From: Paracentrotus lividus | Lineage: Eukaryota > Echinodermata > Echinoidea > Camarodonta > Echinidae | Assembly (NCBI GenBank): GCA_940671915.1 | Contig: CALNVZ010003433.1 | Location: 13,695,795-13,759,794 of the forward strand | DNA: 64,000 bases | Direction of reading: 5' to 3' | In this document: one piece after another, positions 11,916 through 24,600 of the stretch | Layout of the letters: every line of letters starts with the position of its first letter | How positions within the stretch are numbered: position 1 is the stretch's first letter | Translations under genes and position numbers: made by a program | Notes under the pieces: model-generated | What the model saw: only the letters and a program-made list of their open reading frames with translations | Told to the model about the DNA's origin: nothing | The model's database searches: none

Positions 11916-14900
11916 ACTTGACAAGGCAAATATTTGTGTAAATTTTCAGATTTAATGAGACCATTGGGAATAATTACATGCTAATTACACTCATGTGTTG
12001 ACAGGTATTGCATCATTAGTTGAATCAAATTTTGAGGAAAGAAGAAAGCAACAGCAATGACCATTAGACTGGCAATTTTGGTATGAGGCGGCCCAAGAGG
12101 CCAAAGAACTACGTGTGAAAAGCATTTAAAGTCAAGCTTTTGTTCTAACAAACAATCTTCTGAGATAAATTTACATGTATGAAATATCAATGGAACTTTA
12201 CCCCCTCCCCTCAAAAGATGTTTAAAGAAGGGTTTTTTTAATTTTTAAGTTGGCTATGTGTAAATCCTTTATGGGGCATCGTACATTTGATTGTATTTTT
12301 GTACATGTAGGTACAAGGGGGATAGATAGTTCAAGTAAATTTCTTGTTTTTTAGGTGGGGGGGGGGGGGGGGGGGGAAGGGGCATGAGGAAGATTTTGTA
12401 AGTGAGATTTAGAAGGGGAAAAAAGAAGATTTTTCCCCTGAACCTTTGCAAGACCTTTTGCTGTATTGCTTTTCTCCCCCATATTTATTCTCATTTTATT
12501 CCTCATTTCCCATCCATAGGGGGTGAATATTTAAATTCAAAGTTGATTCTGGTTTCATTGTGTTAATTTCACATTTTGTAGGATATATTATTCTGGTGTC
12601 ACATATGTAAAAGGTCAGGCTTAACTGGCACCATTATTTTGTTTATAATGTACCAACTAATTTGGTATTATATTTGCTATTGTTACAAAAAACAACAAAA
12701 CAAAACAACAACAGCAGAAAACAAAGAACATAATAGTTTTGGCTGTTGCATGTAAAATGATATACATGTACACAATATTTTCTTACAATTCTTTATATTT
12801 AGGAGAAATATTTCATGGTCGCAGATCAATTCAAAGACATGGATGAGCTGAATACAACGGCAAAGTATGGTGCACCAAACTTTCGCAAATCTCACGGGGG
12901 CTACCCAGTGTACGGCATGGGACAACCAACTGCTGAGGGCCTTAGGAGAGTCATGGAATATCTGGAACATGAAAAATACTCAGTAAGTTCAGAACTATTC
13001 ATGGAGTATCTGGAACATGAAAAATACTTGGTGTTTTTAGAACAATTGTGATGAATATGTAAGGTGTGAAAGTGTGCCTGAAAAAACGTTTTGGATTGGC
13101 TCAGAATAAATCAGTACATAATTTAATTAAAAAAGAAAAAAAAAATTATAAAACAGAGCTGATTGGTTATGGCTTGCTTGATTACCGTGCGATGTGATTG
13201 AACATGTACAGTGCATGTATGTATTAGGAATATTTGCTGTTTTGGTTTCATTCCCTTTTTATAATCACTTGCTTCTCGTCTCTTTAAAAAGTTCTCTTCA
13301 TTGCTAAGAAATAGCAAGACTCTTATCTCTTTCAAAGACAATTTTAAAATGTATCTCTATTCTTCATGCCCCAGATCTTTCTTTGTGAATTTCCCTGAGG
13401 AAGCAGTCATTGCTTTGTATCCAATGAAAAAGGCGCTTTATAAATCCAAGTAATATTTTTATAATTTTATATACACTGATTCACATTGGAAATGAAATTT
13501 TATTTGCGAGGACTACTCTTATGTCATCTACATTTTATGTTGTGTAATACCTAGCCTTATGATGTTTATTTAATAATTTAAATAACTGTTTTTTTCTTTT
13601 TAAAGACTTTAGAGGCTAATTCACTTCAGCCTATGCATAAGTTTTGTTTGCTCTTTAAATACATAATCTAGTTTTCACTTGTTTTCAAATTTTATTCAAT
13701 TCAAAGGATCATTTGCTTCCAATTCAAGAAAGGATTGATGCATTAATGCCAAAAGCCGTAGGTTATTAGGTGAAGGGACTGATCAGTGAAATCAAAATCC
13801 TTTTTGGGGATATTTTTGCAATGAATAAAAAATAGACAGCAAATTAATGTAGGTCACTATAAGTCTAAGTATATTTATTCTTTTTTCTCCCACCTTTCTG
13901 TTTGTAATTTAGTTTATTGTTTACTGTAGTTTTGATTGTTATGAAATTCAAGAGCCTTACACAGATTTTTCCTTGAACTGATTGGAAAAAAAAAATAACT
14001 GATAGAATTTAGAATCATTTGTGTACAAACACATCAATTCACAGTTTGGTTCGGCGGAGTGATTGCTAGAGTTACCACGACAACACGGATCATGTCCAAT
14101 TACGTTCAGTGTGCTAATGGTGTTAACGCTGATTTCTTCCTGTATTGTCCGACCAACCGAGGTGACATCACAGAGCTTCATTATGTACAGACGTAGCGTG
14201 ACCCGCAGTCACATTGTTCACACTTTTACTTGTCAATGGATGATTATGTCATAAGGCCATGATAATTAACATCAGGCAAAATATAACCTTTACGTATTTT
14301 TTCATTACATGTACCTTGTAACCCAACGGGTAGATCTACAATGTACATGTAAATGTAGGTACATTGTACCTGATTTCTAATCAGATTGTGTGTTTAGTCT
14401 TATAGATACAAAATGTACCGTATGACACAATGATTGATATAATTTTACAATCTTTATTTCAGTTATAAATATCTAGCCTTCAATGGGACTAGTATCTCAA
14501 AATATCTTAGGACCTTTTGGACAAGTAATCTCTTGTTTTGTTATTAACATGTTTATTGTACAGGTAATTTTCTACTTACACTAGAATGGCTTCAACTCAT
14601 TTTACATAGGCCTGCTTGTATATTGTACAATTCATGACAATTATAATATTTCCTTTCATTTGTCTGCTTATAGGTTGAATTACTCTTTTGCTTTCATTTA
14701 TTCTAATAGTAACTTGGATGAATCAAACAAGGGCGATTCCATACTGTGTCATACGGGACATTTTGACATTTTTAAATTTTTTTTGACATGAAACTAAAAG
14801 AATATTTTCTTGAATGATGGTGATCCTCGAGTAAATACAGAGGGAGCACAAAAACCAAGACTTAACTTGACTCGATTACACATTCTTTACCATTGAAATG

Positions 14901-17900
14901 ACAAAGAGTAGGCCTACTGCGTCGTATACATGTAGGACACAAAAATAATAGAAAAACAAAGACCCCAAAACAGCAAAAGCATACATCATTTGAGTAGAGG
15001 AGGAATCGGGTTTTTCATAATTCATTGCCAAGGGAGAAAAAGGCTCTTTATGTACATTATTTGCAAAATTATGATTCTTGGTTGTTCAACAATTTAAAGC
15101 TCGGCAATGACTACTTCTAGTCTTACATTCACTATCACGTATACTTTTTGAATTGAATCCTGTTAGTTATAAAACCCAGCAACCCATACCATTAACGAAA
15201 TGTCCGAGTCTGAATAAAAAAAGAAAAATTAATCTAAAATGTACATTACATTGTGCGAGTAGAGTCATTCTTAAAGCATTAAATGATAAAATACTGTACA
15301 TGTACAATGTACATGTTCTGTTAGGACAGCCAAACTTATTATCACCTCCAACCCGCCGCGGGTAGAACGGGCTTCGCGGCGGGATGAGTGCAGAATGTAT
15401 TTTTCCTCTTTCAAAAGCCGACGAGGAAAAAATTAATGCTACCCCGACGTTGTTCTTTCAGCGCGTTGGACGTAATGTGTCTGCGCGCTTCACGCGGCTC
15501 CCCACAATACACACCCAGACTAGACGTACTCGCATTTGATGTGCATGTAAACTAGTATGCTACGTAAATGTACATGTGTGTGGATGTGTGTGTGTTTGCC
15601 AATAAAAGGCGCATTTGAAGTGATGTTTGAGATGTAAAAAGAAAGAGAGAGAGAGAGAGAGAGAGGGGGGGAGGGGGGGGGTAGAGATATAAAGTTGATG
15701 GAAAAACATGATAACTAGAAAGATGGAGACGGAAGAATAAAGTTTGGATCATATTTGATGAAGCAGCAAAGTTTGTTGTGGCTGGAGCAATCAAGCCAGT
15801 ATCGGTAATTTTGCATTCCACTCTGTTACTGGTATAGTCTTGAGATCATACCACTTTGTCAGAAACATCATGAGTCTGATGGAGAAAATATTATAAAATG
15901 CGTGTTCAAGCTAGAAAATAATGATTGAAAAAAGAGGGGGAAAAATTAGTAAATGATAAGAATAAAGTAATGGACCCCCGCCAAAAAAAAAAAAATTAAA
16001 AAAAAAAAAAAAAAAAAAGATTAAAAAAATAAATTTAATTTATTTTAAAAATAATAAAAAAATTAATCAAGAAATTATTGAAGTAATTTCTTTCCATAAT
16101 CTTGTTTTTACATAAGAAACAACAAAACCATTGGCGCTGAAATGAAGATTAAAGAAAGGATCAACAGGAAAATACATCGGGACTCTATTTTCTACACTAC
16201 ATTACAGGGTCTGCATGCAGTAGACTACAACATTGCAGTGTCATGATCATTGCGCAATAGCAATGCGATGCGACGATCTATTTCCAATTTTGAAAACTGC
16301 AGCAAAGCTGCTCTATCAGAGGTTTATGCTTTATTTTGAGACTGTCTGAACCTGGTTTCTCAGGAAGTATATTCTAGGGTTAATATTTCTTGTGTGATTG
16401 TTATGTTTGATGCATAATTTGTTGTAAGAATTTGAGGTGAATTGTGCATTCTGTTTTGATCATCATGACCACCGTCGTGGCTAGTGACTAGGCCAGTAGC
16501 TTCGGGCATTTAAATACCCTCAACCTGGTATTGTTGCACATTTGTCATGCGGTTCAATTAACATCAAAATACGATGTTTTAACCTTGAAAAAAACCTATG
16601 AATATACTTCTCCCGACCATTACCAGTAACTTGGACCTTGATAAAAGGTATGTAGTGTGATTTCACTCTTCATATTTTGAACAAAATTTGTTAGAACTAG
16701 ATCTAGAAAAAGTCTTTGCGACGCGTTGGATCCCAAGCCTTTCTCAATACTGCACGCTTAACTTTTGACTTTTTTTGTTAATGGCAAAAATATGCGGCGT
16801 ATACCCCAATGATATGGTGTTTTTAGTACTTTTCTTTGTGTTTAACTGGAATTATGATTATTAATTATGAACCTAACACTAATAAACCACAAACCAGAAA
16901 AATGAGCCATAACCATGATAATGAGCTGTTTATGTGGTGATTGGTGATCAACAAAGTATCTTTGATTTTAATGGTTTTTTTTTTGGGCAACCAGGTTTTT
17001 TCATTCGGGCGGAACCAATTTGGCGGGAATATGGACACTCGGTTGCCCGACAGGGGCACCAAAAAAATGTAGTGTGAGCCTGTTGTATAATAGGGAGGGG
17101 GCGCGGCTGGGTGTTACGGGACAAAAAGAAAGAAAGCACAAACAAACAATCAAAACAAAACGGCACGAAATAAATTAAAAAAGGATATTCACCATTGTTG
17201 CGTTCACAGCATTCAACAAGTACGCGCTCAAAACTCCCTCGCCTCGCCTCGCATATGCAGAATTACTAAATTCCCATCCACGGATTACATACAATACCGG
17301 ACTTAATACAATGGAGAACACAAGTTAATAATGCTGGAGTACGCTCCTTCATCTGTTCTTCAGTTCCAAAGGAAGATATAGATCAATGAAATTAGATAAA
17401 GCTAAGATCGCCTTAACCGACCAGCCCCCGTCGCGAAGCGACGGGAACTGACGACCAGTAAACATATTTGGCAAAGTTTGAAAATCTATACAAGACCCAC
17501 AATTTCGTGTCAAAAATACCTTATTTGAATTATACTCACATGAATCAAATCTTTGAAGTTTTTCCTCGAATTTGTGACATCTGCGATGTTCACATGAAGT
17601 AATCAACTATAATGTAGAAAAATACAGGAAAATTGAGTCCATCAACGTAAGATTCTCCGTGCGTCGCGTTGTCTTCGCCATACGTCTCGCACAGTAAAAT
17701 GACGTCATAGAAAAATGGCGCGATGGCACCAACACATGAAGAAGAACAAGGCCAAACGAATTCAATTTGGTAAGTCAAGAAGCTCTCATATCTTCATTTT
17801 AGTCGTTGTTACGCGTTAAACATCATAGAAACCTTACAACAACATTTTAACATTAGATTGATTAAATTGACCAGTATAATCACCTGAGCGCTCATCATCG

Positions 17901-20900
17901 CTGATTTTTTCGCTGTAATGGAGGTGGTGGAAGTACAGCCGTCACCTTCGGTCAACGGCTGTGTATAGTTACGATCGCTATGCCTTCAATCTCTATTGAG
18001 ATATTTATTTAGTACAATTAAAATGTTTCCATGCTTTAATCTTTTTTGAATCCTAAACAATTTATGATATTAAAAGAATTTTGAAATCGAGATGTTGAAT
18101 CGAGATTTCAGACTATTAGGCGCTAAGTGCATCAAACAAAAATGTAATAAACGAAATCCCTCCCCAAAAAAACCCCAAACAATACAATTCAACTTCAAAA
18201 TTTACAAGACGGTCTTTGCGTCAAAGCAGATCACTATTATCTCCTTTATCAACCTTTCTTTCCATTTATTATATCATAATACCGAATCTCAGTAATCCTA
18301 AAAAAAAATATTGCCCTAATCCTGTATAGCGGACACAACACGTGGACCTTCTTTTCCCTTGCCCACGAAGGTCGTATTCGAAACAAGCCCACCCGGCCCT
18401 CTGCATGTTTTGATTTATAAGACGCCCAGACACCACCCTGCGATATTGATTGGCACAAAATAGTTTCCATCACTATGCAACAAGCAAGAAAATTTCAGTG
18501 TCGATCAGGCGAAAAGTAGACGAACAGGGACGGGAAGGCTCGGTCGCGGCACCCTCCATAATGGTGGCGTCCTTTCTTTGATAAAATTTCCTCAATTACT
18601 TTCAACAACAATAATTCAAGTTAGAAAAAAACAAACAACAAACAAACATCAGGCACGTAACATGAAATCGGAAAAGAGGATTAAAAATAATCTTCAAGTG
18701 AGGCAGTCGTAATCTAAACGATCTGAGAAAACACTACTCAATTTTATGGGTTATTGACAAAAGTTTTGTATGTGCGACAGTCCAGAGTGATGTAAAAATG
18801 ACGCAACGAACTTGACAAAAATTTGGTTTGTGACTATTAAAATGATTTGTTTTGTCATTGATTGTTTCGTCATTTAAATTTTCTTTATTATAATCGATGA
18901 CAGTCTCTAAACCCCTCCCACCCCGCCTTCCGCTTGATTTTCTCTCAAAATGCCCTTTTTAAATGTAATTTAATTTAATAACTCAGTAAAACCATAGACG
19001 TAATTTCTATGGTAACAAAGTCATGCTGCTTTCGTTGCTATGACAATGTACGGTCCTGATATTATATATCCGCGCGCCAGATACCAGATCAAAACAATGT
19101 TTATTCGCTCTCTTTAAAGTGTAAATTCACATGCTGGAGTAGGTCAACGACCTTGCTTATTTTTATCTGGAGCGTTGTAATTTACAACGTTATTGTAAAT
19201 GTTGGACACAAAGAACAAAATTCCGGCATGTGTATACGAGAAGAGGGTCGGTGTATAAACTTAACTTGGAGAAAAGAAAAAATCTCCAAACTTAGAGTAC
19301 AAAATTTCTTTTCAAATATCATATAACAATGATTTAGATATATTTTTTATTCATGAATGATGTTGATGAAAAGTGGAAGTGATAAAAAAAAAAGATGACG
19401 ATGACGTTGTTGATAATTGTTGTTGATGTTGATGAAAATATAATGGTGTTGATGGAACGGTAATAGGCCTACGATGAAAGTTGAAATTGGTAATGACGAT
19501 GATGAATGACGAGAGAGAGAGAGAGAGAGAAAGAAAGGAAAGGGGAAGCTGAGCGTGCGCATAATTTTTGTCGCTTATCACAGGTATATTCATTTTTATT
19601 AATCAAGACAAAAGAAAAAAAGAGAAAAGGTAAACGGACAAGAACAAGGCACTCGTAATATTAGAAGAAAAAAAATAAACAAAAAATAAATACAAATAAA
19701 AGAATTCAAAAAAAAAATCACTATCTGTCCTACATCAAATTTTTTTTTGAGTTGGTTGTTGTCATCGAATATAAACACAGTATTAATAGGACTACGAATA
19801 ACCCCTTTTCTTTTTTACAAGTTGAACAACTTTCTTTTCTTTGTAAAATCGTAACGGTATATACCAGGAGGTACCTCCTGTGGTATACACGGGCTGCAGC
19901 AATATCTTACACCACACCCTGATCTATCTTCTTGGAAGTTAAACAAACAAAATGAAGAAAGGGCCAGCTTTAAGAACTATTCATGCTATACCTCCATTTG
20001 ACAAATCATCAGGAAAGATATGCAATAGTGATGCTTTCCATGCCTTCTGCCTTGAATTAATTCAGGCAGCTTTTGTTACTATGACAACACGTTGTTTTGA
20101 TATATGATATCGCGTGCCGACCAGATCAAAACAATTAGGTCTATGGACAAGCCAACGTGTCGGTCGGCATATATTTTCAGAGAAGGAGGTGTGGAATCTG
20201 GTCTGGTTATATCAAAATAGGAACTCCTGCAACATCTTATAATAAAATTGTCGATGCACATTTTGGGGACTCAAGTATATTATCTAACATGCGTATAATG
20301 CATACTTGTTGCTGGATTCACCAGAGATTCAGGACTTACTTGTAATGCAACTTTTGTTTCGTTTTGCAGTTTAAAATGTTCACTTACGCTGTATTAATAC
20401 ATGAAACAATACTCACAAAAAATATTTGGCTAATAACGCCCCGCCAGTGATTTTTAGTATAGTCTGGAGTATTCTCACATATACTTATACGGGACTAAGA
20501 AATACCTACTTGGTTTTAATAATCGTCTTGGGATTGGCTTGTAATCTTGCAAGCAGACTTGTCCATGTGGTGGTACGTTGTTATTCAGCTACCTTTTTTT
20601 TAATGTTTCTTAAAATATTAATTGGTTTTGATTAATGATGGATGATGTTGACAAGTGGCAGTGATATTATACAAAAATAAAAAATGATACGATGATGACG
20701 ATGATGTTGTAATTTGTTGATGTATATTGAAGCGTGTGATATACAATAAAATTTTTATTGCTAATGACGACTTTGATAATGATTATGATGAAGTGATTAA
20801 AAAAAACTAACTATGAGGATGATGATTGTCATTAATCATGATTAATAACATATGATAATGATTGCGTGTAAGACGATTATCTTGATATTGGTATGACGAC

Positions 20901-21650
20901 AACGATGATGATGGTGATAGTGATGAAAATTACGATTGTTGACGGATAAGGATAATAAAATATGTTAATGATGCGTGTATATATATGCTAAAACTTGAAA
21001 TTGATAATGTAAATACGACGATGATGATGAAAAATGAAAGTATAAAACAATTTTGGCCAAAAGCTATGAAAATACAACAAGCGTCATTTCCTGAGATCGT
21101 CTTCCAAGGGAAAGGAGAACACAACAGGTACTGTCACCTATGTAATTCACATGGGACGCGGAGCCGGGGCGGGGGGGGGGGGGGTGGGCCTTCAGCACCC
21201 CCCCCCCACTTTTGTCAGCAAACGTGTACAAAAACGCAAAAAAAAAATGACCTTACATTTTGTAAATTTAGGCCTGTTCAGCCCCCCCCCCCCACTTGTT
21301 GCCAAGCCCCTCCACTTTGAAAAACGCTCCACGGCCCTGAATTCATCATTTCAACTCATCAGTTCATGCATGGACACATTTCATCATCAGAATTTATGGT
21401 GGTTTTATTTATCAGTGCTTGTTTGTATTGTGAATAATCATCTACACATCATCTCTGTTTTGAGGGGAAAAAACGACTGCTCGATCGACAAATTTTCTTT
21501 CAATATTTATATTCACTTTAATAGTGTTAGGCCCCATCACAAGCTTTGCTTCTTCTATCATGTATTTATATGTCTGATCACTGACTTATGTTTGTACTGT
21601 TTTGTTCTTTTGTTTAAGATAAATTAAACTTGAACTCATCCCCCTCCCCC

Positions 21651-21697
<47 letters not shown>

Positions 21698-24600
21698 CAG
21701 CACTCTTCTCTTTCCCATCTTTCTCTGTCGATGAAAAAATAAATAGAAACAATAATCTAAGAAGAAACCAGGCTAAGCTCATATAATTTGTTTGACACAC
21801 AGTTGATGCCTTTACATCCTGTAGACCGAAAGTACTTGATATTATTACATTGTATTTATTAACATGATTTTTTTTATGACATTTGATATGTGCAGACTTT
21901 GTACATCATGGATTCTGATCCCTTTGTCATTGTTTTTATTATTCATATTTTGAAAGACATTAAGAAATCCGATTTAGTTATTGTTATAATGATAAATTAT
22001 TTTCAATTTGAAATTTTGGTGGATTAATTTCGGTGTCAGTCTCTTGAACTTAAATAATTCAAATATTGGCCGGTATTCACGAAAAGTAAACTAACTTAGT
22101 TACCCCTACTAAGTAGTGAGCTGATGACGTATCTAATCACGCCTGACTATCTCAACTTGAGTTAAGTTACCCTTTGTGAATAGCAGGGTAACTAAATACG
22201 TATTTTAGTAGGCCTACTAACTTTAGTCAGCTTCGAGAATACCGGCCATTATGTTTGAAATAAAAGAAAAAGATCTTATTTAGATTCTAAATTCGTAATA
22301 TTATTTACGTTCATTTTTGGAGACAATTTTTTTTTAATTAGCATGAGATGTTCAGAAGGAAAATGAATGCCTATATAAAGTTGTCACAGAACAATTTCCT
22401 GATATAGGGCCTACTACTTCAAATAATGCAGTCTGCCCTCACTCTCTTTTTCTTATTTCTGACTTCACTTCTGAATGCATTGTTTACAAAAAATTCCCAC
22501 GGTCCAAACAAAATCTGACACCATAGTCTGCCGGTTCAGACTCTGTTTAAACCAGTATTCATAATATTATGTTATTTGTCTTTATTTATTAACATTTGTT
22601 TATATATTTTACGAGTATTTGTTGGAAAGGGAAACCTTTCCAATCTGAATGTATAGTTTGAATTAAGGTGCATTTTTTTTTTTTTTACTTCAACTCTGTA
22701 AAAGCTCAATATTGTTTACAGAAGTTTTCCCAGGCCACAGAAGTATGATTATCGTAGTCCGGCGATTTGTTGCTCAACATATTCTTTGAAACTATTAGTA
22801 GGCCTACTACTATTCTTTCTTTTTTCTTTTTTTTTTTTCCTTCGGATTTTAGCCTTCAGAACATCTCATAATTTCACAATTTGTCTCTCCTAAAATCTAA
22901 TCTGAGTTGGCAAATAGCAGTCTAAATATCCTCCCTCTCTTTTTCCTGTTATAGGCTATAGGTAGCTTCTTCGTCGCCCCTCAAATTTTTTTATTTTTTA
23001 TTTGTAGTGCATTCCCTGGTATTTAGGTTGCTTTTCTTCGGTCGCCCCCCACCCATTTTTTTTCTAATTTTTAGTGCCATTCCTGGGGAAACGTCTCATA
23101 ACCTTTTCTTTCTCTTCCTCTTCTCTCTTTGTATTAATTGAAAAAATCTTCGGGCAACATCCCTATTGCCCCCCCCCCCACCCACGGCTCCCCGTAGCGC
23201 TACCCAGATACTGAGTATTCAGCCCTGCTATTAAATGCTGTTATATCGTAGAATTTGGGTTATTTGGCAAATTTAGAAAGAAACAAAATCTTACCTTAAT
23301 CAAAACTTTAAGAACCAATGCCCATCACTTGACCGTTGGGCTTAGTTAAGACCAATGATCCCCGTTGGGACTTAGTTAAGACCAATGGTCCCTCGTTGGG
23401 CTTAGTTAAGACCATTGGTCCCTCGTTGGGCCTTAGTTAAAGCCATTCGTAGATCTGGTGAATCCCCCGAATTAAATCTCACTATTCAAATTATTACTAT
23501 ATATCAGTGTGTGTGTCGAATAATGTGAAGGAAATGACTGGAATCTGTTTTATGAAGCATCCTATATCTATCCTAGCTAACAGCTCACAATCACCACCCC
23601 AGCCCCCCCCCCCAAAAAAAAAGAGGGGGACACGTCCCCTCCCCATCCTCGGGATATCCGCTAATGCCTTACCTGGAAATCAAGACAAATTTTATAAAAT
23701 GTGCTACATGACAATTAGTTGGATATCCGGACATCTAGTTTAACCAGTCATTTGAAGGGTTTAAAATCAATATCTTTGAAGTTTTTCAGCACAAAATGTC
23801 AGAAAATATTTGGTGGAGAACAAATATTGATGGTGATAAAGAGTATTCAACCATAACATTTTCGGCTTAAATCCTTAGATGAAAACCAAAGCTTAAATTT
23901 TTGTTATGTGTCTGGACACCTGCACCGCCCCCCAATCCTACTAAGTAATCTGAATAGTAATGGAATGATTGTAAAGATGTATATAGACCATGTTGTACAT
24001 AATACACCCAAACTTGGGGAGATCACGCGGGAGTAGACCAAGTGCATGACATCAAACTGCAGCCCCCTATAAGTTACGCAAATCAGAGAGGGGGGGGGAT
24101 TGGAGTGAGATTATAAAGGACGTTTGATTTTGGTATTGCTATTTTCATTTCATTTCATTTCGCGATTAAAAAATATGATACTAGCAATATAAAAGTGCGT
24201 TAAACGTTAAGCTTACCGAAATCATCGAATTGATAGCTGGTAGTGAACGAACATATAATAACATAGACTATTTCTTAAGCGCTGTTCTCCACATTAATAA
24301 TCATGTGCTCAAAGAGAGCAAAACTTGTATGGAAGGGTGGTGATAAATGAAAAAAGCAATGAAGAAAATGACTGGAACTACTTGAGGCATTTTTGAACAG
24401 ATGAATTTGATGCAGTTTTGAAATACAACATTTGAAATGTTACGAATGTTTTGTGGCAATTGTCACTGTCACAAAATTGTATTTTTTTCTCTTATAGATT
24501 ATCGACAATTAACCAATACGACTCACGTCGTGTACATTAAGATATCATAACAGTGATTTATATAGCGCTATATGCGCTATGAAACTTACACATACACACA

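Larger units (their letters stand above)
10003..12802 (+). other. Intron 1, MITE-like repeats and homopolymers
   Basis: Holds a perfect-looking hairpin element (10994-11160), a dispersed repeat copy (about 11211-11345), A-run 11867-11911, C-run near 11669 and G-run 12356-12376. The part 10440-10960 is CpG-rich and probably an older mobile-element body. No extra exon seen. Confidence 0.7.

Noticed and set aside
23333..23450. CRISPR-like array
   Set aside because: The four 32-bp units are contiguous with no spacers, in an intron of an animal gene; a plain tandem repeat.
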